Assembly: GCA_017553785.1 (NCBI GenBank)
Contig: JAFZKD010000116.1
Coordinates: forward strand, 1 to 64,000
Length of the DNA: 64,000 bases
Reading direction: 5' to 3'
Origin: Muribaculaceae bacterium
Lineage (GTDB): Bacteria > Bacteroidota > Bacteroidia > Bacteroidales > Muribaculaceae
A model generated the notes under the pieces. That model was not told the DNA's origin and made no database searches. It worked only from the letters and a program-made list of their open reading frames with translations. The position numbers were made by a program, and so were the translations under genes. This document shows positions 26,271-34,794 of this stretch, piece after piece. Within the stretch, counting starts at the first letter, position 1. The number at the start of each line of letters is the position of its first letter.

Positions 26271-26963
26271 ATGATCGGAACAATCGTCAACACGTGCACT
26301 ATTGTGGCGGGGACTCTCGTGGGAGTAGTGCTTCACAAGGGCATCAAGGAGAAATACAAAACTGTGCTGTATGATGCCTTGGGGCTGGCGTGCTTTGGCA
26401 TCGGCCTGAACGCTGTGGTCACCAATCTGCCCAAGAGCCAGTACCCCGTGCTGTTCATCGCCGCTATGGCAATAGGCAGTGTCGTGGGCGTGGCACTGGA
26501 TATCGACGGACGCTTTCACCGGTTGGTGGAACGACGCAGCAAGAACGGTGCAGAGAACCATCTTGCCGACGGCCTGGCGACGGCCACGCTGGTCTATTGC
26601 ATCGGCCCCTTGTCGATGCTCGGCCCCGTCATCAGCGCCTTGCAGGGCGACAACACGTTCCTGTTCACCAATGCCACCCTCGACCTGGTGACAGCGACGA
26701 TATTCGGGTCAACCTACGGTATCGGAATGTTGCTGGCCGCACCGGTGTTGTTCCTGTGGCAGGGATTTTTCTATTTCGTCGCCACTCTCTCGAGTGCCGC
26801 CGTGAGTGAGTCTCTGATGGCCGAGCTCCTCATCGTGGGTGGCCTGCTCATTACCGGCTCAGGACTCTCATTGTTGCGCATCAAGGACTGCCATGTGCTC
26901 AACATGCTTCCCGCGCTGCTTGTGCCGCCGTTGTGGTTCATCATTATGTGGTTAATACAATAA
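26271..26963 (+). CDS. DUF554 membrane protein
   Basis: The 230-residue protein is a DUF554 (YdfK/YqgA-like) inner-membrane protein with about six helices. Family motifs: MIGTIVNTCTIVAGTLVGVV, then FIAAMAIGSVVGVALDIDGR and VYCIGPLSMLGPVISALQGD. The ATG at 26271 is the natural start; the open frame extends further upstream across the promoter without family similarity. Transport has been suggested for the family but not shown. Divergent from the GH89 gene. Confidence 0.93.
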   Translation: MIGTIVNTCTIVAGTLVGVVLHKGIKEKYKTVLYDALGLACFGIGLNAVVTNLPKSQYPVLFIAAMAIGSVVGVALDIDGRFHRLVERRSKNGAENHLADGLATATLVYCIGPLSMLGPVISALQGDNTFLFTNATLDLVTATIFGSTYGIGMLLAAPVLFLWQGFFYFVATLSSAAVSESLMAELLIVGGLLITGSGLSLLRIKDCHVLNMLPALLVPPLWFIIMWLIQ

Positions 26964-26981
26964 CAATAGTGTTATTTATAT

Positions 26982-27833
26982 ATGAGTAGCTGGCGTTTTA
27001 TAGTGGTGTGTTGCATCGTCCTTTTGGCCGGGATAAACAATTCCGCCATGGGGCAGATTGTGACCATCGAGAAATCGGATAAGGAGATTGCCGACAGCAT
27101 TCGATCGGAATTGGACAGCCGCCCCTACTTCAGTCTCTATAAGGACACCTATTTTGTGGGAGGAACCGTCTTGGGAGGCAAGCCCGACGGCTACAACAGC
27201 GATGTGAAATTCCAGATCAGTTTCCAGCAGCGCCTCACCAAGAGCAACCTGCCATGGAACACCTATTTATATCTGTTTTACACCCAAAAGGCCATTTGGC
27301 ACGTCTTCAGGAACTCGCTACCCTTCTATGACTTGAACTTCAATCCGGGTATCGGCATCTCGCGTTTCATCATCATCAAGAACAGGCTTGTCGGCAAAAC
27401 CACCATGATGATCGAACACGAGTCAAACGGCCGTGACGGCACCGCGTCCCGCAGTTGGAACAAAGTGTCGGTAGCCGGCGAAGCCTACATCTCGCCCTAC
27501 CTGATGGCCCACGCCAAATTCTGGTTTCCCATCGTTGACGGTAAATATAACCGCGATATCCTGCAATATAGCGGCATCTACCAAACCGGATTCCAGGCCA
27601 AGAGTCTTGACGACAAATGGGTGCTCGACATGACGCTGGTCAAGCGAAAAGGACGGAACCTCAACTTCAACACCATTGTTCAACTGGGCTACCGCATCAA
27701 CCACAATTCCAACCAGTTCATCATGCTGCAGTACTACAACGGCTATGGCGAACACCTGCTCGACTATAACCAATACCACTCGAGAATCAGGGTGGGCCTG
27801 CTCATCAGGCCCAGGTTCTTCAGCGACTTCTAG
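26982..27833 (+). CDS. pldA: Outer-membrane phospholipase A
   Basis: The 283-residue protein is an OMPLA-type beta barrel that hydrolyses phospholipids misplaced in the outer leaflet. After a signal peptide (FIVVCCIVLLAGINNSAMGQ) and a short linker come the strands. The active-site run EHESNGRDGTASRSWN carries His146, Ser148 and Asn160, with the same spacing as the H142/S144/N156 triad of the E. coli enzyme. The C-terminus ends in Phe (RPRFFSDF), as required for barrel insertion. It lies 18 bp after DUF554 in the same direction. Confidence 0.93.
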   Translation: MSSWRFIVVCCIVLLAGINNSAMGQIVTIEKSDKEIADSIRSELDSRPYFSLYKDTYFVGGTVLGGKPDGYNSDVKFQISFQQRLTKSNLPWNTYLYLFYTQKAIWHVFRNSLPFYDLNFNPGIGISRFIIIKNRLVGKTTMMIEHESNGRDGTASRSWNKVSVAGEAYISPYLMAHAKFWFPIVDGKYNRDILQYSGIYQTGFQAKSLDDKWVLDMTLVKRKGRNLNFNTIVQLGYRINHNSNQFIMLQYYNGYGEHLLDYNQYHSRIRVGLLIRPRFFSDF

Positions 27834-27896
27834 CTCCCAAAAACCACCTCGAAACAATATAGTTTCATAAAAATGGTCGGTATTGGGAAAAATATA

Positions 27897-27904
27897 CTAC
27901 CTTT
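27897..27904 (+). promoter_or_regulatory. -7 box for the GYF_2/CD225 gene
   Basis: TACCTTTG matches TAnnTTTG, 28 bp before the ATG at 27933. I see no TTTG at -33. Confidence 0.5.
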
Positions 27905-27932
27905 GTGACAAAAGTCAAAAACCGATAATATT

Positions 27933-28421
27933 ATGCAATTTTGGATTAATCATAACGGTGTCCAATCCGGTCCGGTTGACCTCGATGGCATCAAGCAAAT
28001 GGGATTGACCTCGAATGCATACGTGTGGCATGAAGGGTTATCTGATTGGGTGAGCATCACCCAGGTGCCAGAACTGCAAGGCCTGTATGAGACAATCACC
28101 CAAGGCCAGCCTATCGCAACGGCACAGCCTCAAGCGTCCCAAACCGACTTCCATCAGCAGCAGTATGACTACCAGCAACCTATCGAGCCCGAGGAATGCC
28201 CTCCAACGAATTTTGTGTGGGCGATTGCCGCCACGGTGCTGTGCTGCATCCCCTTTGGTATCGTGGGCATGTATTATGCCTCTAAGGTGAGCAAACTCTA
28301 TGCTGCCGGCAACATCATGGGCGCCAAGGAGGCCAGCGAGGCCAGCGCCTGGTGGAGTATCGCATCGGCCGTTGTGGGAGTTGTCTGGAGGCCGCTCATC
28401 TTGACCCTATTGGCCACATGA
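27933..28421 (+). CDS. GYF_2 plus CD225/dispanin membrane protein
   Basis: The 162-residue protein has an N-terminal GYF_2 domain (FWINHNGVQSGPVDLDGIKQ, then AYVWHEGLSDWVSITQVPEL), a Gln/Pro-rich linker and a C-terminal CD225/dispanin domain with two hydrophobic segments (NFVWAIAATVLCCIPFGIVG, then MYYASKVSKLYAAGN). GYF_2 domains are thought to bind proline-rich peptides or partner proteins. Bacterial dispanins are uncharacterised. The next gene (DUF2752) is commonly found beside such proteins. Confidence 0.88.
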   Translation: MQFWINHNGVQSGPVDLDGIKQMGLTSNAYVWHEGLSDWVSITQVPELQGLYETITQGQPIATAQPQASQTDFHQQQYDYQQPIEPEECPPTNFVWAIAATVLCCIPFGIVGMYYASKVSKLYAAGNIMGAKEASEASAWWSIASAVVGVVWRPLILTLLAT

Positions 28422-28438
28422 CGGATTGGTGTTAAGCC

Positions 28439-28813
28439 ATGCGCCGCACGCTCATCATTCTATTGGCCGTGGCCGCACTCCTGGTGCTTGGCTTCATTTA
28501 TTATGCCGTTGACCCGACGTCATCGGCCGTGTTCCCGCAGTGCGGATTCTTGACACTCACGGGGTACAAATGCCCCGGATGCGGCAGCCAACGCGCCATC
28601 CACTCGCTCCTTAATGGTGATGTGGCGACAGCGTTCAAATACAACGCCATGCTGTTCATCGCCATACCATGGGTTGCCCTGTGCCTCTTCGCCGAGAGCC
28701 GCCGCAAGCGCGATCCACAATTGTATGTCCGCTTGAACTCCCCCTTGCTCATTTGGCTGTTCCTGGCCTTTGTGCTGATGTGGTGGCTGCTCCGCAACAT
28801 CTTTAACTGGTAA
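28439..28813 (+). CDS. DUF2752 membrane protein
   Basis: The 124-residue protein has the DUF2752 signature: a first helix, then FPQCGFLTLTGYKCPGCGSQ followed by RAIHSLLNGD and two more helices. The CPxCG motif, with the first Cys upstream, may bind metal. Function unknown. It lies 17 bp after the GYF_2/CD225 gene, most likely in the same transcript. Confidence 0.9.
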   Translation: MRRTLIILLAVAALLVLGFIYYAVDPTSSAVFPQCGFLTLTGYKCPGCGSQRAIHSLLNGDVATAFKYNAMLFIAIPWVALCLFAESRRKRDPQLYVRLNSPLLIWLFLAFVLMWWLLRNIFNW

Positions 28814-28826
28814 CTGTCACAGTACC

Positions 28827-28859
28827 CAAAAAAAGGAGATGAACCTATTGTTCACCTCC
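28827..28859 (-). terminator. Terminator of tRNA-Gln
   Basis: On the minus strand GGAGGTGAAC and GTTCATCTCC pair (one mismatch) around AATAG, followed by TTTTTTT. It lies 9 nt after the tRNA 3' end. Confidence 0.8.
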
Positions 28860-28867
28860 CTTCGTTG

Positions 28868-28941
28868 TGGTTGCCTTGCCCGGACTCGAACCAGGAAATG
28901 CGGCACCAAAAACCGTTGTGTTACCATTACACTACAAGGCA
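28868..28941 (-). tRNA. tRNA-Gln (UUG anticodon)
   Basis: The minus strand folds as a cloverleaf: acceptor TGCCTTG/CAAGGCA with U8 and A9, D-arm GTGT/ACAC, anticodon loop TTTTGGT giving UUG, T-arm CCTGG-TTCGAGT-CCGGG, discriminator A and an encoded CCA. The first anticodon-stem pair is an A-C mismatch, which makes the stem slightly weak. Flanked by a -7 box (28984-28991) and a strong terminator. Confidence 0.92.
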
Positions 28942-28983
28942 ATCCTCATATCATCAAAACAGTTGCCTGTTCTAAATGCGGTG

Positions 28984-28991
28984 CAAAATTA
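28984..28991 (-). promoter_or_regulatory. -7 box for tRNA-Gln
   Basis: The minus strand reads TAATTTTG, preceded by CAAAAAAAAGCAG, the shared spacer seen at pyrG. An ATTG lies near the -33 position (18 bp). Confidence 0.5.
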
Positions 28992-29019
28992 CTGCTTTTT
29001 TTTGAATTGCAATCATTTT

Positions 29020-29043
29020 GGCAATAATTTTTGCATTATTGCC
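29020..29043 (-). terminator. Possible terminator of tyrS
   Basis: GGCAATAAT and ATTATTGCC form a perfect 9 bp stem with a 6 nt loop 18 bp after the tyrS stop. It lacks a T-run, so it may be an RNA-stabilising end instead of a true terminator. Confidence 0.45.
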
Positions 29044-29060
29044 GTTCAAACTGCAACCAA

Positions 29061-30353
29061 TTACTTGACAATGAGCAGATAGTAATTCTTCTTACCTTTC
29101 TGCGCAAGAATGTACTTGCCGTTGAGCAGCATATCGGTGCTGACGCCCATATTCGGGTCGGCGACCTTCTCTTTATTGATGCTCACGCCACCGCCCTGGG
29201 TGAGCTTTCGCATCTCACCCTTGCTGGGGAAGACAGCAGCCACCTCGGTGAGCAACGAGATGAGCGGTGTGGCAGCATCGATGGCTTCGCGCGGCACCTC
29301 AAAGGTGGGCACACCCTCGAACACACTCAGCAGCGTCTCCTCGTCAATCTTGTGAAGGATGTCTTTGGCCTTGTTCGAGAACAGGATTTGCGAAGCCTCG
29401 ACAGCGTTCTCATATTCCTCGGCCGAGTGTACCATGATGGTGATTTCCTTGGCCAGACGCTTTTGCAACGGGCGCAAGCCGGGATCCTTATCCTGCTCGG
29501 CAGTCAGTTCGGCGATTTCTTCCTGAGTCAAGTTGGTGAAGATCTTGATGTATTTCTTAGCATCCTCGTCACTCACGTTGAGCCAGAACTGATAGAACTT
29601 ATAGGGCGATGTGCGCTTGGGATCCAGCCACACGTTTCCGCTCTCGGTCTTGCCGAACTTGCCTCCGTCGGCCTTGGTGATCAGGGGACAGGTGATGGCG
29701 AAAGCCTCGCCGCCGCTCATGCGCCTGATGAGCTCGGTACCTGTGGTGATATTGCCCCACTGGTCACTGCCACCCATCTGCAGGCGGCAGCCCTCGGTCT
29801 CGTAGAGGTGCAGGAAATCGTAACCTTGCAGCAACTGGTAGGAGAACTCGGTGAATGACATACCGTGGTCGGCATTGGCAGCCAGACGCTTCTTCACGCT
29901 ATCCTTGGCCATCATGTAGTTCACGGTGATGTGCTTGCCGACGTCACGGATGAAGCTCAAGAATGAGAAATCCTTCATCCAGTCATAGTTATTCACCAGA
30001 ATCGCATGATTGGGGGCATCGCTGTCAAAATCCAGGAACTTGGCCAACTGCTGGCGGATGCACTCCTGGTTGTGACGCAGTGTCTCCTCATCGATGAGCT
30101 TGCGCTCCTGAGACTTCATTGAGGGGTCGCCGATCATTCCTGTCGCGCCGCCAATCAAAGCGATGGGACGGTGTCCAGCCCGCTGCAGGTGCTTGAGCAT
30201 CATTACACCCACCAGGTGACCGATGTGCAGCGAGTCGGCAGTGGGGTCAATGCCCACATATCCACTGGTCATTTCCTTGTTGAGTTGCTCCTCGGTGCCA
30301 GGCATGATGTCGTTGATCATCCCGCGCCATTTCAGTTCTTCTACAAAATTCAT
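29061..30353 (-). CDS. tyrS: Tyrosyl-tRNA synthetase
   Basis: The 430-residue enzyme charges tRNA-Tyr. It has the class I signatures SLHIGHLVG (HIGH) and KFGKTESG (KMSKS variant of the bacterial TyrS family), the tyrosine-pocket stretch [15 protein letters not shown] and the [14 protein letters not shown] motif. The C-terminal S4-like RNA-binding domain (about 365-430) ends [12 protein letters not shown]. Length is typical. Single gene with its own -7 box at 30401-30408. Confidence 0.98.
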   Translation of the reverse strand: MNFVEELKWRGMINDIMPGTEEQLNKEMTSGYVGIDPTADSLHIGHLVGVMMLKHLQRAGHRPIALIGGATGMIGDPSMKSQERKLIDEETLRHNQECIRQQLAKFLDFDSDAPNHAILVNNYDWMKDFSFLSFIRDVGKHITVNYMMAKDSVKKRLAANADHGMSFTEFSYQLLQGYDFLHLYETEGCRLQMGGSDQWGNITTGTELIRRMSGGEAFAITCPLITKADGGKFGKTESGNVWLDPKRTSPYKFYQFWLNVSDEDAKKYIKIFTNLTQEEIAELTAEQDKDPGLRPLQKRLAKEITIMVHSAEEYENAVEASQILFSNKAKDILHKIDEETLLSVFEGVPTFEVPREAIDAATPLISLLTEVAAVFPSKGEMRKLTQGGGVSINKEKVADPNMGVSTDMLLNGKYILAQKGKKNYYLLIVK

Positions 30354-30400
30354 CGTCGTATGATTGTTATTTAGTCAGTTATTTTCACTCTATTGGGGGG

Positions 30401-30408
30401 CAAAGGTA
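30401..30408 (-). promoter_or_regulatory. -7 box for tyrS
   Basis: The minus strand reads TACCTTTG, with TGTG 19 bp upstream as a three-of-four match to the -33 TTTG. The box lies 47 bp before the start codon. Confidence 0.6.
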
Positions 30409-30483
30409 CAAAAAATTAAGACATCAGCACAATTTTCAATCCGTTTTCCTCAAACGGCCACCTTGGGAGACCACCATAAAAGA

Positions 30484-30516
30484 AGCCGGACAGTCCCTGT
30501 TGGCGGCTATCCGGCT
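30484..30516 (-). terminator. Terminator of the GYF_2 membrane protein gene
   Basis: AGCCGGAtAG and CTgTCCGGCT pair with one mismatch on the minus strand, followed by TCTTTTATGG. It lies 24 bp after the stop of the 30540-31481 gene. Confidence 0.75.
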
Positions 30517-30539
30517 TGTTCAATGTTAATTGTTGAAAG

Positions 30540-31481
30540 CTACTTGCCCAGATTGTCGATCTGCTGTTTGGCCCATTCCTTGGCCATTCTTATGGCTTCG
30601 TTGGCCATCTGGTTGACCATCGAGTCCATGCCCTCGGGCACCTCGATGCCCATGATGCTGTCGGGCAGACCCATCGGGTCGACAGTAGCATCCTCGTCCT
30701 CGGGATAACCTTCGCCCTCCTCGTCCTGTTGAGGCTGTGGAGTGGGCGGCGGTGTCACGTTGTGGCGAGCCTCATAGTCATCCATCGCACGGGTCCAGGC
30801 TTTTTCAATGTCCTCCTTACCGAAGGTGAACACATGGCCGAACAGTCCCAGCGACACCATCTTTTCCTCATTGTCACCGATACTCATGCGACCCACCGAG
30901 CAGACGATGTAGTTTTTCACGTCGAGGTAGTTGGAGATGACCTTGTCGGTGCCAAAGCCTGTCAGTTCCTTCAGGGCCTTGTTGATGAGGTCGCCAAACA
31001 CTCCGCCAACGCCGGTGATGGCGCCCAGGTTCTCATCGACCTTGTCGCCTACCCACGCCTTGGTGACTTCCTGAATGGCCTGCTCATGATCCTGGCGGTT
31101 AGGACAGGTGAACACCATCGTGGATAACAGAATCGCAAGAATCAGGGCTGCGATGAGCCATGGTGTGCAACCACTCTTCTTTTTAGGCTCCTCGATAGGA
31201 ACACGCGGGGGTGTCTGGGAGGGGAAGTAGCCTGGAGGTGTCGAAGGCTCATAAGGCTGCCCCATTGTGGGCTGGTTCTCGGCAGCCCTTGAAGCCTGCT
31301 GGGCAGCCTCAAATTCGGCCCTTTGCAAAACGGCTGTCAGTTCAGGCACATCACCGGCTTGAACCCAGTCGGCCATTCCAGGGGCCCACACTTCGCTCTC
31401 GGGGTTGATGCCTTTCTGCGACAATTCTTCGATGGAAAACGGACCTTCCTGTTTTCCGTTCACAATGAGATGAAACTCCAT
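30540..31481 (-). CDS. GYF_2 domain membrane protein
   Basis: The 313-residue protein has an N-terminal GYF_2 domain (FHLIVNGKQEGPFSIEELSQ, then SEVWAPGMADWVQAGDVPEL), a Pro-rich linker (about 75-95), one membrane helix (WLIAALILAILLSTMVF), and an extracytoplasmic domain of about 110 residues (HEQAIQEVTKAWVGD, then NYIVCSVGRMSIG and GLFGHVFTFGKEDIEKAW) that resembles DUF4359-type stress proteins. The tail is acidic and Pro-rich. It is the second GYF_2 protein in the window. Function unknown. It is divergent from the SPFH gene. Confidence 0.82.
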   Translation of the reverse strand: MEFHLIVNGKQEGPFSIEELSQKGINPESEVWAPGMADWVQAGDVPELTAVLQRAEFEAAQQASRAAENQPTMGQPYEPSTPPGYFPSQTPPRVPIEEPKKKSGCTPWLIAALILAILLSTMVFTCPNRQDHEQAIQEVTKAWVGDKVDENLGAITGVGGVFGDLINKALKELTGFGTDKVISNYLDVKNYIVCSVGRMSIGDNEEKMVSLGLFGHVFTFGKEDIEKAWTRAMDDYEARHNVTPPPTPQPQQDEEGEGYPEDEDATVDPMGLPDSIMGIEVPEGMDSMVNQMANEAIRMAKEWAKQQIDNLGK

Positions 31482-31546
31482 AATAATGTCTAATTAAATG
31501 TTCATTCAACTTCAAAAAAACTCCATAACGCACATGCAAATCATGT

Positions 31547-31587
31547 GCCGAGACAGAACCCTCGGCCATAGCATGATGGCAAAAATA
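31547..31587 (-). promoter_or_regulatory. -7 box and leader hairpin of the GYF_2 gene
   Basis: The minus strand reads TATTTTTG at 31587-31580, a TAnnTTTG match, with GTTG 18 bp upstream. Just after the expected start lies GCCGAG/CTCGGC (31547-31566), a perfect 6 bp hairpin that would form at the 5' end of the mRNA. Confidence 0.5.
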
Positions 31588-31701
31588 CGCTTTTTGTCAC
31601 AAACACAACACAATAGACGTTGATTTTACATTTTTTAACCATATATGTTAAATTAATGTTAAATCTGCACAAAACACTTGACAAGGAATTGTTTTTGCAT
31701 A

Positions 31702-31727
31702 TATCTTTGCGATATCAAAATGATATC
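31702..31727 (+). promoter_or_regulatory. SPFH promoter with overlapping palindrome
   Basis: TATCTTTG (31702-31709) is a perfect -7 box. One base later lies the palindrome GATATCA-AAA-TGATATC (31711-31727) over the expected start point, a good place for a repressor. CTTG at 31677-31680 is the nearest -33 candidate (21 bp). Confidence 0.55.
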
Positions 31728-31760
31728 ACTTTAATAACCAACTTTTAAATACATTATATT

Positions 31761-32726
31761 ATGGAAACTAAAGAATTCAATTTCAAAGGCACTGTACTGA
31801 ACGGATTTTTGATGCTGTTCGTATGTCTGCTTTTACCTGTATTGGGCATTTGGAGCATCGTCAAGTCGATTTGCATTCTTGACATGTCATCCAACAACTG
31901 GATGGGCATATCTTTACTAATCATCGGCATTCTGTTAATGCTTTCTTGCATACTCGGCCTCTGCGGGTTCTTGATGCTTGAGCCTAATACGGCCCGCGTG
32001 ACCACCTGGTTCGGAAAATATAGCGGCACTTTCACCAAGACCGGGTTCTACTGGATCAACCCCTTCTACGGAACCAAGAAGCTTTCGCTGCGCGCCCGCA
32101 ACCTCGACGCTAAGCCCATCAAGGTCAATGATAAGGTGGGTAACCCCGTGATGATCGGCATGGTGCTGGTGTGGAAACTCAAGGATACCTACAAGGCCAT
32201 GTTTGAGGTGGATGCCCAGACCATGGTCGAAGGCACCACAGTGGGCAATACCACCAAGGGCCTCATGGGCGCCCTCGAGAACTTCGTTAAGGTACAGAGC
32301 GATGCCGCACTGCGTCAAGTGGCCGGACAATACGCCTACGACGACAACGAGGAGTACACCAGTGAACTCACCCTGCGCTCGGGCGGTGACGAGATCAATG
32401 AGCAACTCGAAGCCAAGCTCAATGAGCGCCTGTCGATGGCAGGCATCGAGATTGTAGAGGCCCGCATCAACTACCTCGCTTATGCCCCCGAAATCGCTGC
32501 CGTGATGCTGCGTCGCCAGCAGGCCAGTGCCATCATCAGCGCCCGCGAGAAGATTGTGGAAGGCGCCGTAAGCATGGTCAAGATGGCCCTTGACAAGCTC
32601 TCGAGCGACGACATCGTCGAACTTGACGAGGACAAGAAGGCGGCCATGGTGAGCAACCTGTTGGTTGTCCTCTGCGCCGACGAGTCGGCCCAGCCCGTGG
32701 TCAACACCGGCACACTCAATCAGTAA
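31761..32726 (+). CDS. SPFH/band 7 family membrane protein
   Basis: The 321-residue protein has two N-terminal membrane helices ([19 protein letters not shown] and a second near 55-75), then an SPFH (stomatin/prohibitin) domain beginning [20 protein letters not shown] and running to about residue 250, with [20 protein letters not shown] in the helical part. SPFH proteins assemble into membrane rings and organise lipid or protease microdomains. It is followed by an RHH regulator and unknown membrane proteins. Its 3' end abuts a hairpin/GTTTAGAG element. Confidence 0.93.
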   Translation: METKEFNFKGTVLNGFLMLFVCLLLPVLGIWSIVKSICILDMSSNNWMGISLLIIGILLMLSCILGLCGFLMLEPNTARVTTWFGKYSGTFTKTGFYWINPFYGTKKLSLRARNLDAKPIKVNDKVGNPVMIGMVLVWKLKDTYKAMFEVDAQTMVEGTTVGNTTKGLMGALENFVKVQSDAALRQVAGQYAYDDNEEYTSELTLRSGGDEINEQLEAKLNERLSMAGIEIVEARINYLAYAPEIAAVMLRRQQASAIISAREKIVEGAVSMVKMALDKLSSDDIVELDEDKKAAMVSNLLVVLCADESAQPVVNTGTLNQ

Positions 32727-32730
32727 ATTA

Positions 32731-32783
32731 TTTCTGTTTCGGTAAAACAGAAAGTTTAGAGTTTAGGGTTTAGAGTTTAGAGG
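32731..32783 (+). repeat. Hairpin + GTTTAGAG repeat element, copy B
   Basis: TTTCTGTTT and AAACAGAAA (perfect 9 bp stem, loop CGGTA) run directly into GTTTAGAGTTTAGGGTTTAG and further units. It begins 5 bp after the SPFH stop and could also end that transcript. The unit recurs inverted at 32796-32807 (GACTCTAAACCA). Confidence 0.8.
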
Positions 32784-32842
32784 TGGGGTATCTTCTAGAC
32801 TCTAAACCACAAGAACAGAACAATCTAAATCATCAGCAGACT

Positions 32843-33049
32843 ATGGCAAAGAAAGCCACCAAGAGTTTCATCCTGCGTGTTGATAGCGACACGATGGATG
32901 CCATTGAAAAATGGGCAGCCGACGAGTTCCGTTCCACCAACGGCCAGTTGCAGTGGATCATCACCGAGGCGCTGCGCAAGGCCCGCCGTCTGCCCAAAAA
33001 GAAGAAAACCGACACCGATAACCAAACCGATGACAATGGCACTGATTGA
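32843..33049 (+). CDS. Arc-type ribbon-helix-helix protein
   Basis: The 68-residue protein has the RHH pattern: a beta strand (KKATKSFILRVDSDTMDAI), helix EKWAADEFRSTNGQL and helix QWIITEALRKARR, then a basic tail with Lys/Asp residues. Such proteins dimerise and bind DNA with the strand in the major groove. The true start is MAKKATKS at 32843; the open frame upstream is repeat DNA. It lies between the SPFH gene and unknown membrane genes, and may regulate them; a palindrome at the SPFH promoter is a possible target. Confidence 0.88.
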   Translation: MAKKATKSFILRVDSDTMDAIEKWAADEFRSTNGQLQWIITEALRKARRLPKKKKTDTDNQTDDNGTD

Positions 33050-33118
33050 CAAGGTCATGTAAGATGTGCGATTTCATGAGCGCCAGAAATGCATTATAAC
33101 CATAAAGATCATAGGATT

Positions 33119-33757
33119 ATGAAACTAGACAGAAAAAAGAAGGGTTTAATCATGGGGATTATCGGCGGAGGATTGGTCCTTGCCTTTGTGGTATTAAATA
33201 TGAATGACGTCATCGGTGATGGCTGGTCTTGGCTGTTTCCTGTCATCGCAGGAGGCGCGCTTGTGGCCGTGGAATATATGCATAAGCGAGTTGATCCTGA
33301 GGGCTACGAAGCCGAACTCAAAGAGAAGGAAATGGAAGATATAGCCTCTAAGGAAATCAGTCGCTTGAAAATCAGTCGCACGTGGGGCGGCACAGTCTGT
33401 GAGTTCATCACGGCGATATTGCTCATCGCGTCTTGGATACTGATATTGCGCGATTGCAAGTCGATGACTCCTACTGGTCGCTCGTTATTGTTAGAGATAG
33501 GTGGACTTGGCACTGTAGGCGCCATCTGGTTTCATGTCTCGGCCTATTTCCACATGACAATGGGTATCAGACCAAATAACCTCAAGCAACTTAAATTGTG
33601 TATCTACCGCAAGAGGGCTTTGGGCATCATTTGCGGCGCTTTCCTCCTTTGCTACATATTGACTCCTAATATAAGTTTTGGCACCTGGTTCTTTATTGCG
33701 ATTATTATGTTCATGTTTGGGTACTCATCCAAGTTTTTCTTTTACGCAATCAAATAA
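33119..33757 (+). CDS. Unknown multi-pass membrane protein
   Basis: I do not recognise this 212-residue protein. It has an N-terminal pair of helices (GLIMGIIGGGLVLAFVVLNM and WLFPVIAGGALVAVEYM), a charged middle (EAELKEKEMEDIASKEISRL) and about four more helices. The block CEFITAILLIASWILILRDC aligns with CDVITFVILFITWLLIFRKG in the next gene, so the two are paralogues. The start is the ATG at 33119, which follows AGGATT; a longer frame exists upstream. Confidence 0.75.
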   Translation: MKLDRKKKGLIMGIIGGGLVLAFVVLNMNDVIGDGWSWLFPVIAGGALVAVEYMHKRVDPEGYEAELKEKEMEDIASKEISRLKISRTWGGTVCEFITAILLIASWILILRDCKSMTPTGRSLLLEIGGLGTVGAIWFHVSAYFHMTMGIRPNNLKQLKLCIYRKRALGIICGAFLLCYILTPNISFGTWFFIAIIMFMFGYSSKFFFYAIK

Positions 33758-33819
33758 AGCATAAATTCTTTGGATATTCCGTATTTTAAGACAGTAAAAA
33801 TATTCAAAACCTCATTATT

Positions 33820-34542
33820 ATGACAGATTCAAAACCAATAGTATTGATTTGCCTCTTGTTGCTTCTTGTGCCGGGGCTATACTACTTGTACCACATAGGT
33901 TTCATCGATAGTTTTCTTTTCAGCTCGCTGACCATTATCTGTGTGATTGGTGTCGCCACCAATATCTTCAAGTACAGGAAATTACACAAACGAGACCAAG
34001 AGTTACTCACAAGGACACTCGATGCTGCGGGAGATAACCTCAATGTGCGAATGAGCCGTTACGTGAGCCAAACCGTCAAACTGAGACCCACTCTTGCGGG
34101 AATGTGTTGTGATGTGATCACATTTGTCATCTTGTTCATCACATGGCTACTTATTTTCAGGAAAGGAATGCTCGACCACGCCATCGAGGCCCAACACGGA
34201 GCCCACTATACTTTAGTGCTTTGCACGATAGCCGCTATCTTGTGCGTTCTCAACAACTATCTGCCCAAGAAATATGGCGGCTTAGGGGAACCGATTGGTA
34301 TCAAGCAGGTCAAGCAGCAAACCATCTTCTATCACGCTATGGCACTTGTCAATGCTCTGGCGACTTTGCTCATTATCATTCATCAACTGATGCCTTTAAG
34401 CACAGTGGTTATAATTCTGATGGCTTGTTTATTGGGTGTCGCCTTTATAGGTTCTATCATTTGGAATTGGCGCATCAAGAAGGTTAAATATAGTCTCGAA
34501 GACTACAATAGGCTGCTGGATGATGAATCCACCAACCAATAA
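33820..34542 (+). CDS. Unknown membrane protein, paralogue of its neighbour
   Basis: This 240-residue protein is not recognised. It has about six membrane helices: two at the N-terminus, a charged loop (FKYRKLHKRDQELLTRTLDA), then pairs after SRYVSQTVKLRPTLAGMCCD. It shares order and the C-x-x-I-T helix pattern with the 33119-33757 protein. The short cytoplasmic C-terminus ends DYNRLLDDESTNQ. Probably co-transcribed with it. Confidence 0.75.
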   Translation: MTDSKPIVLICLLLLLVPGLYYLYHIGFIDSFLFSSLTIICVIGVATNIFKYRKLHKRDQELLTRTLDAAGDNLNVRMSRYVSQTVKLRPTLAGMCCDVITFVILFITWLLIFRKGMLDHAIEAQHGAHYTLVLCTIAAILCVLNNYLPKKYGGLGEPIGIKQVKQQTIFYHAMALVNALATLLIIIHQLMPLSTVVIILMACLLGVAFIGSIIWNWRIKKVKYSLEDYNRLLDDESTNQ

Positions 34543-34595
34543 GACCCACTGCCCCAAAACGATAGAAGAGTTATCAATCAACCTGTAAAAAAGTT

Positions 34596-34787
34596 ATGAA
34601 TAGAAAACGCGCCATCATCGCATTGGCCATCATCGAGACCCTTATCTACATCACCATCTTCGTACTCATGGAGTTTGGCAAGATAAGCTTCCGGGCCTAT
34701 TTAATCGCATTTGTGATTGTAACCGTCATCACACTGGCACTCCTCTTTGTCATTAACCGCAAATTCCCGCCGATGGATGACGAGTGA
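34596..34787 (+). CDS. Small two-helix membrane protein
   Basis: A 63-residue protein with two hydrophobic helices (AIIALAIIETLIYITIFVLM and AYLIAFVIVTVITLALLFVI) and an Asp-Glu-rich end. Unknown; it may be a partner of the two larger membrane proteins upstream, from which it is separated by 53 bp. Coding potential is supported by the good start context (AAAAAAGTT before ATG) and position. Confidence 0.65.
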   Translation: MNRKRAIIALAIIETLIYITIFVLMEFGKISFRAYLIAFVIVTVITLALLFVINRKFPPMDDE

Positions 34788-34794
34788 CGCACCA

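Noticed and set aside
27933..28421. The CD225/dispanin protein as an antiviral (IFITM-like) defence gene
   Set aside because: The domain is shared, but bacterial members are not known to act in defence and no other defence gene is near.
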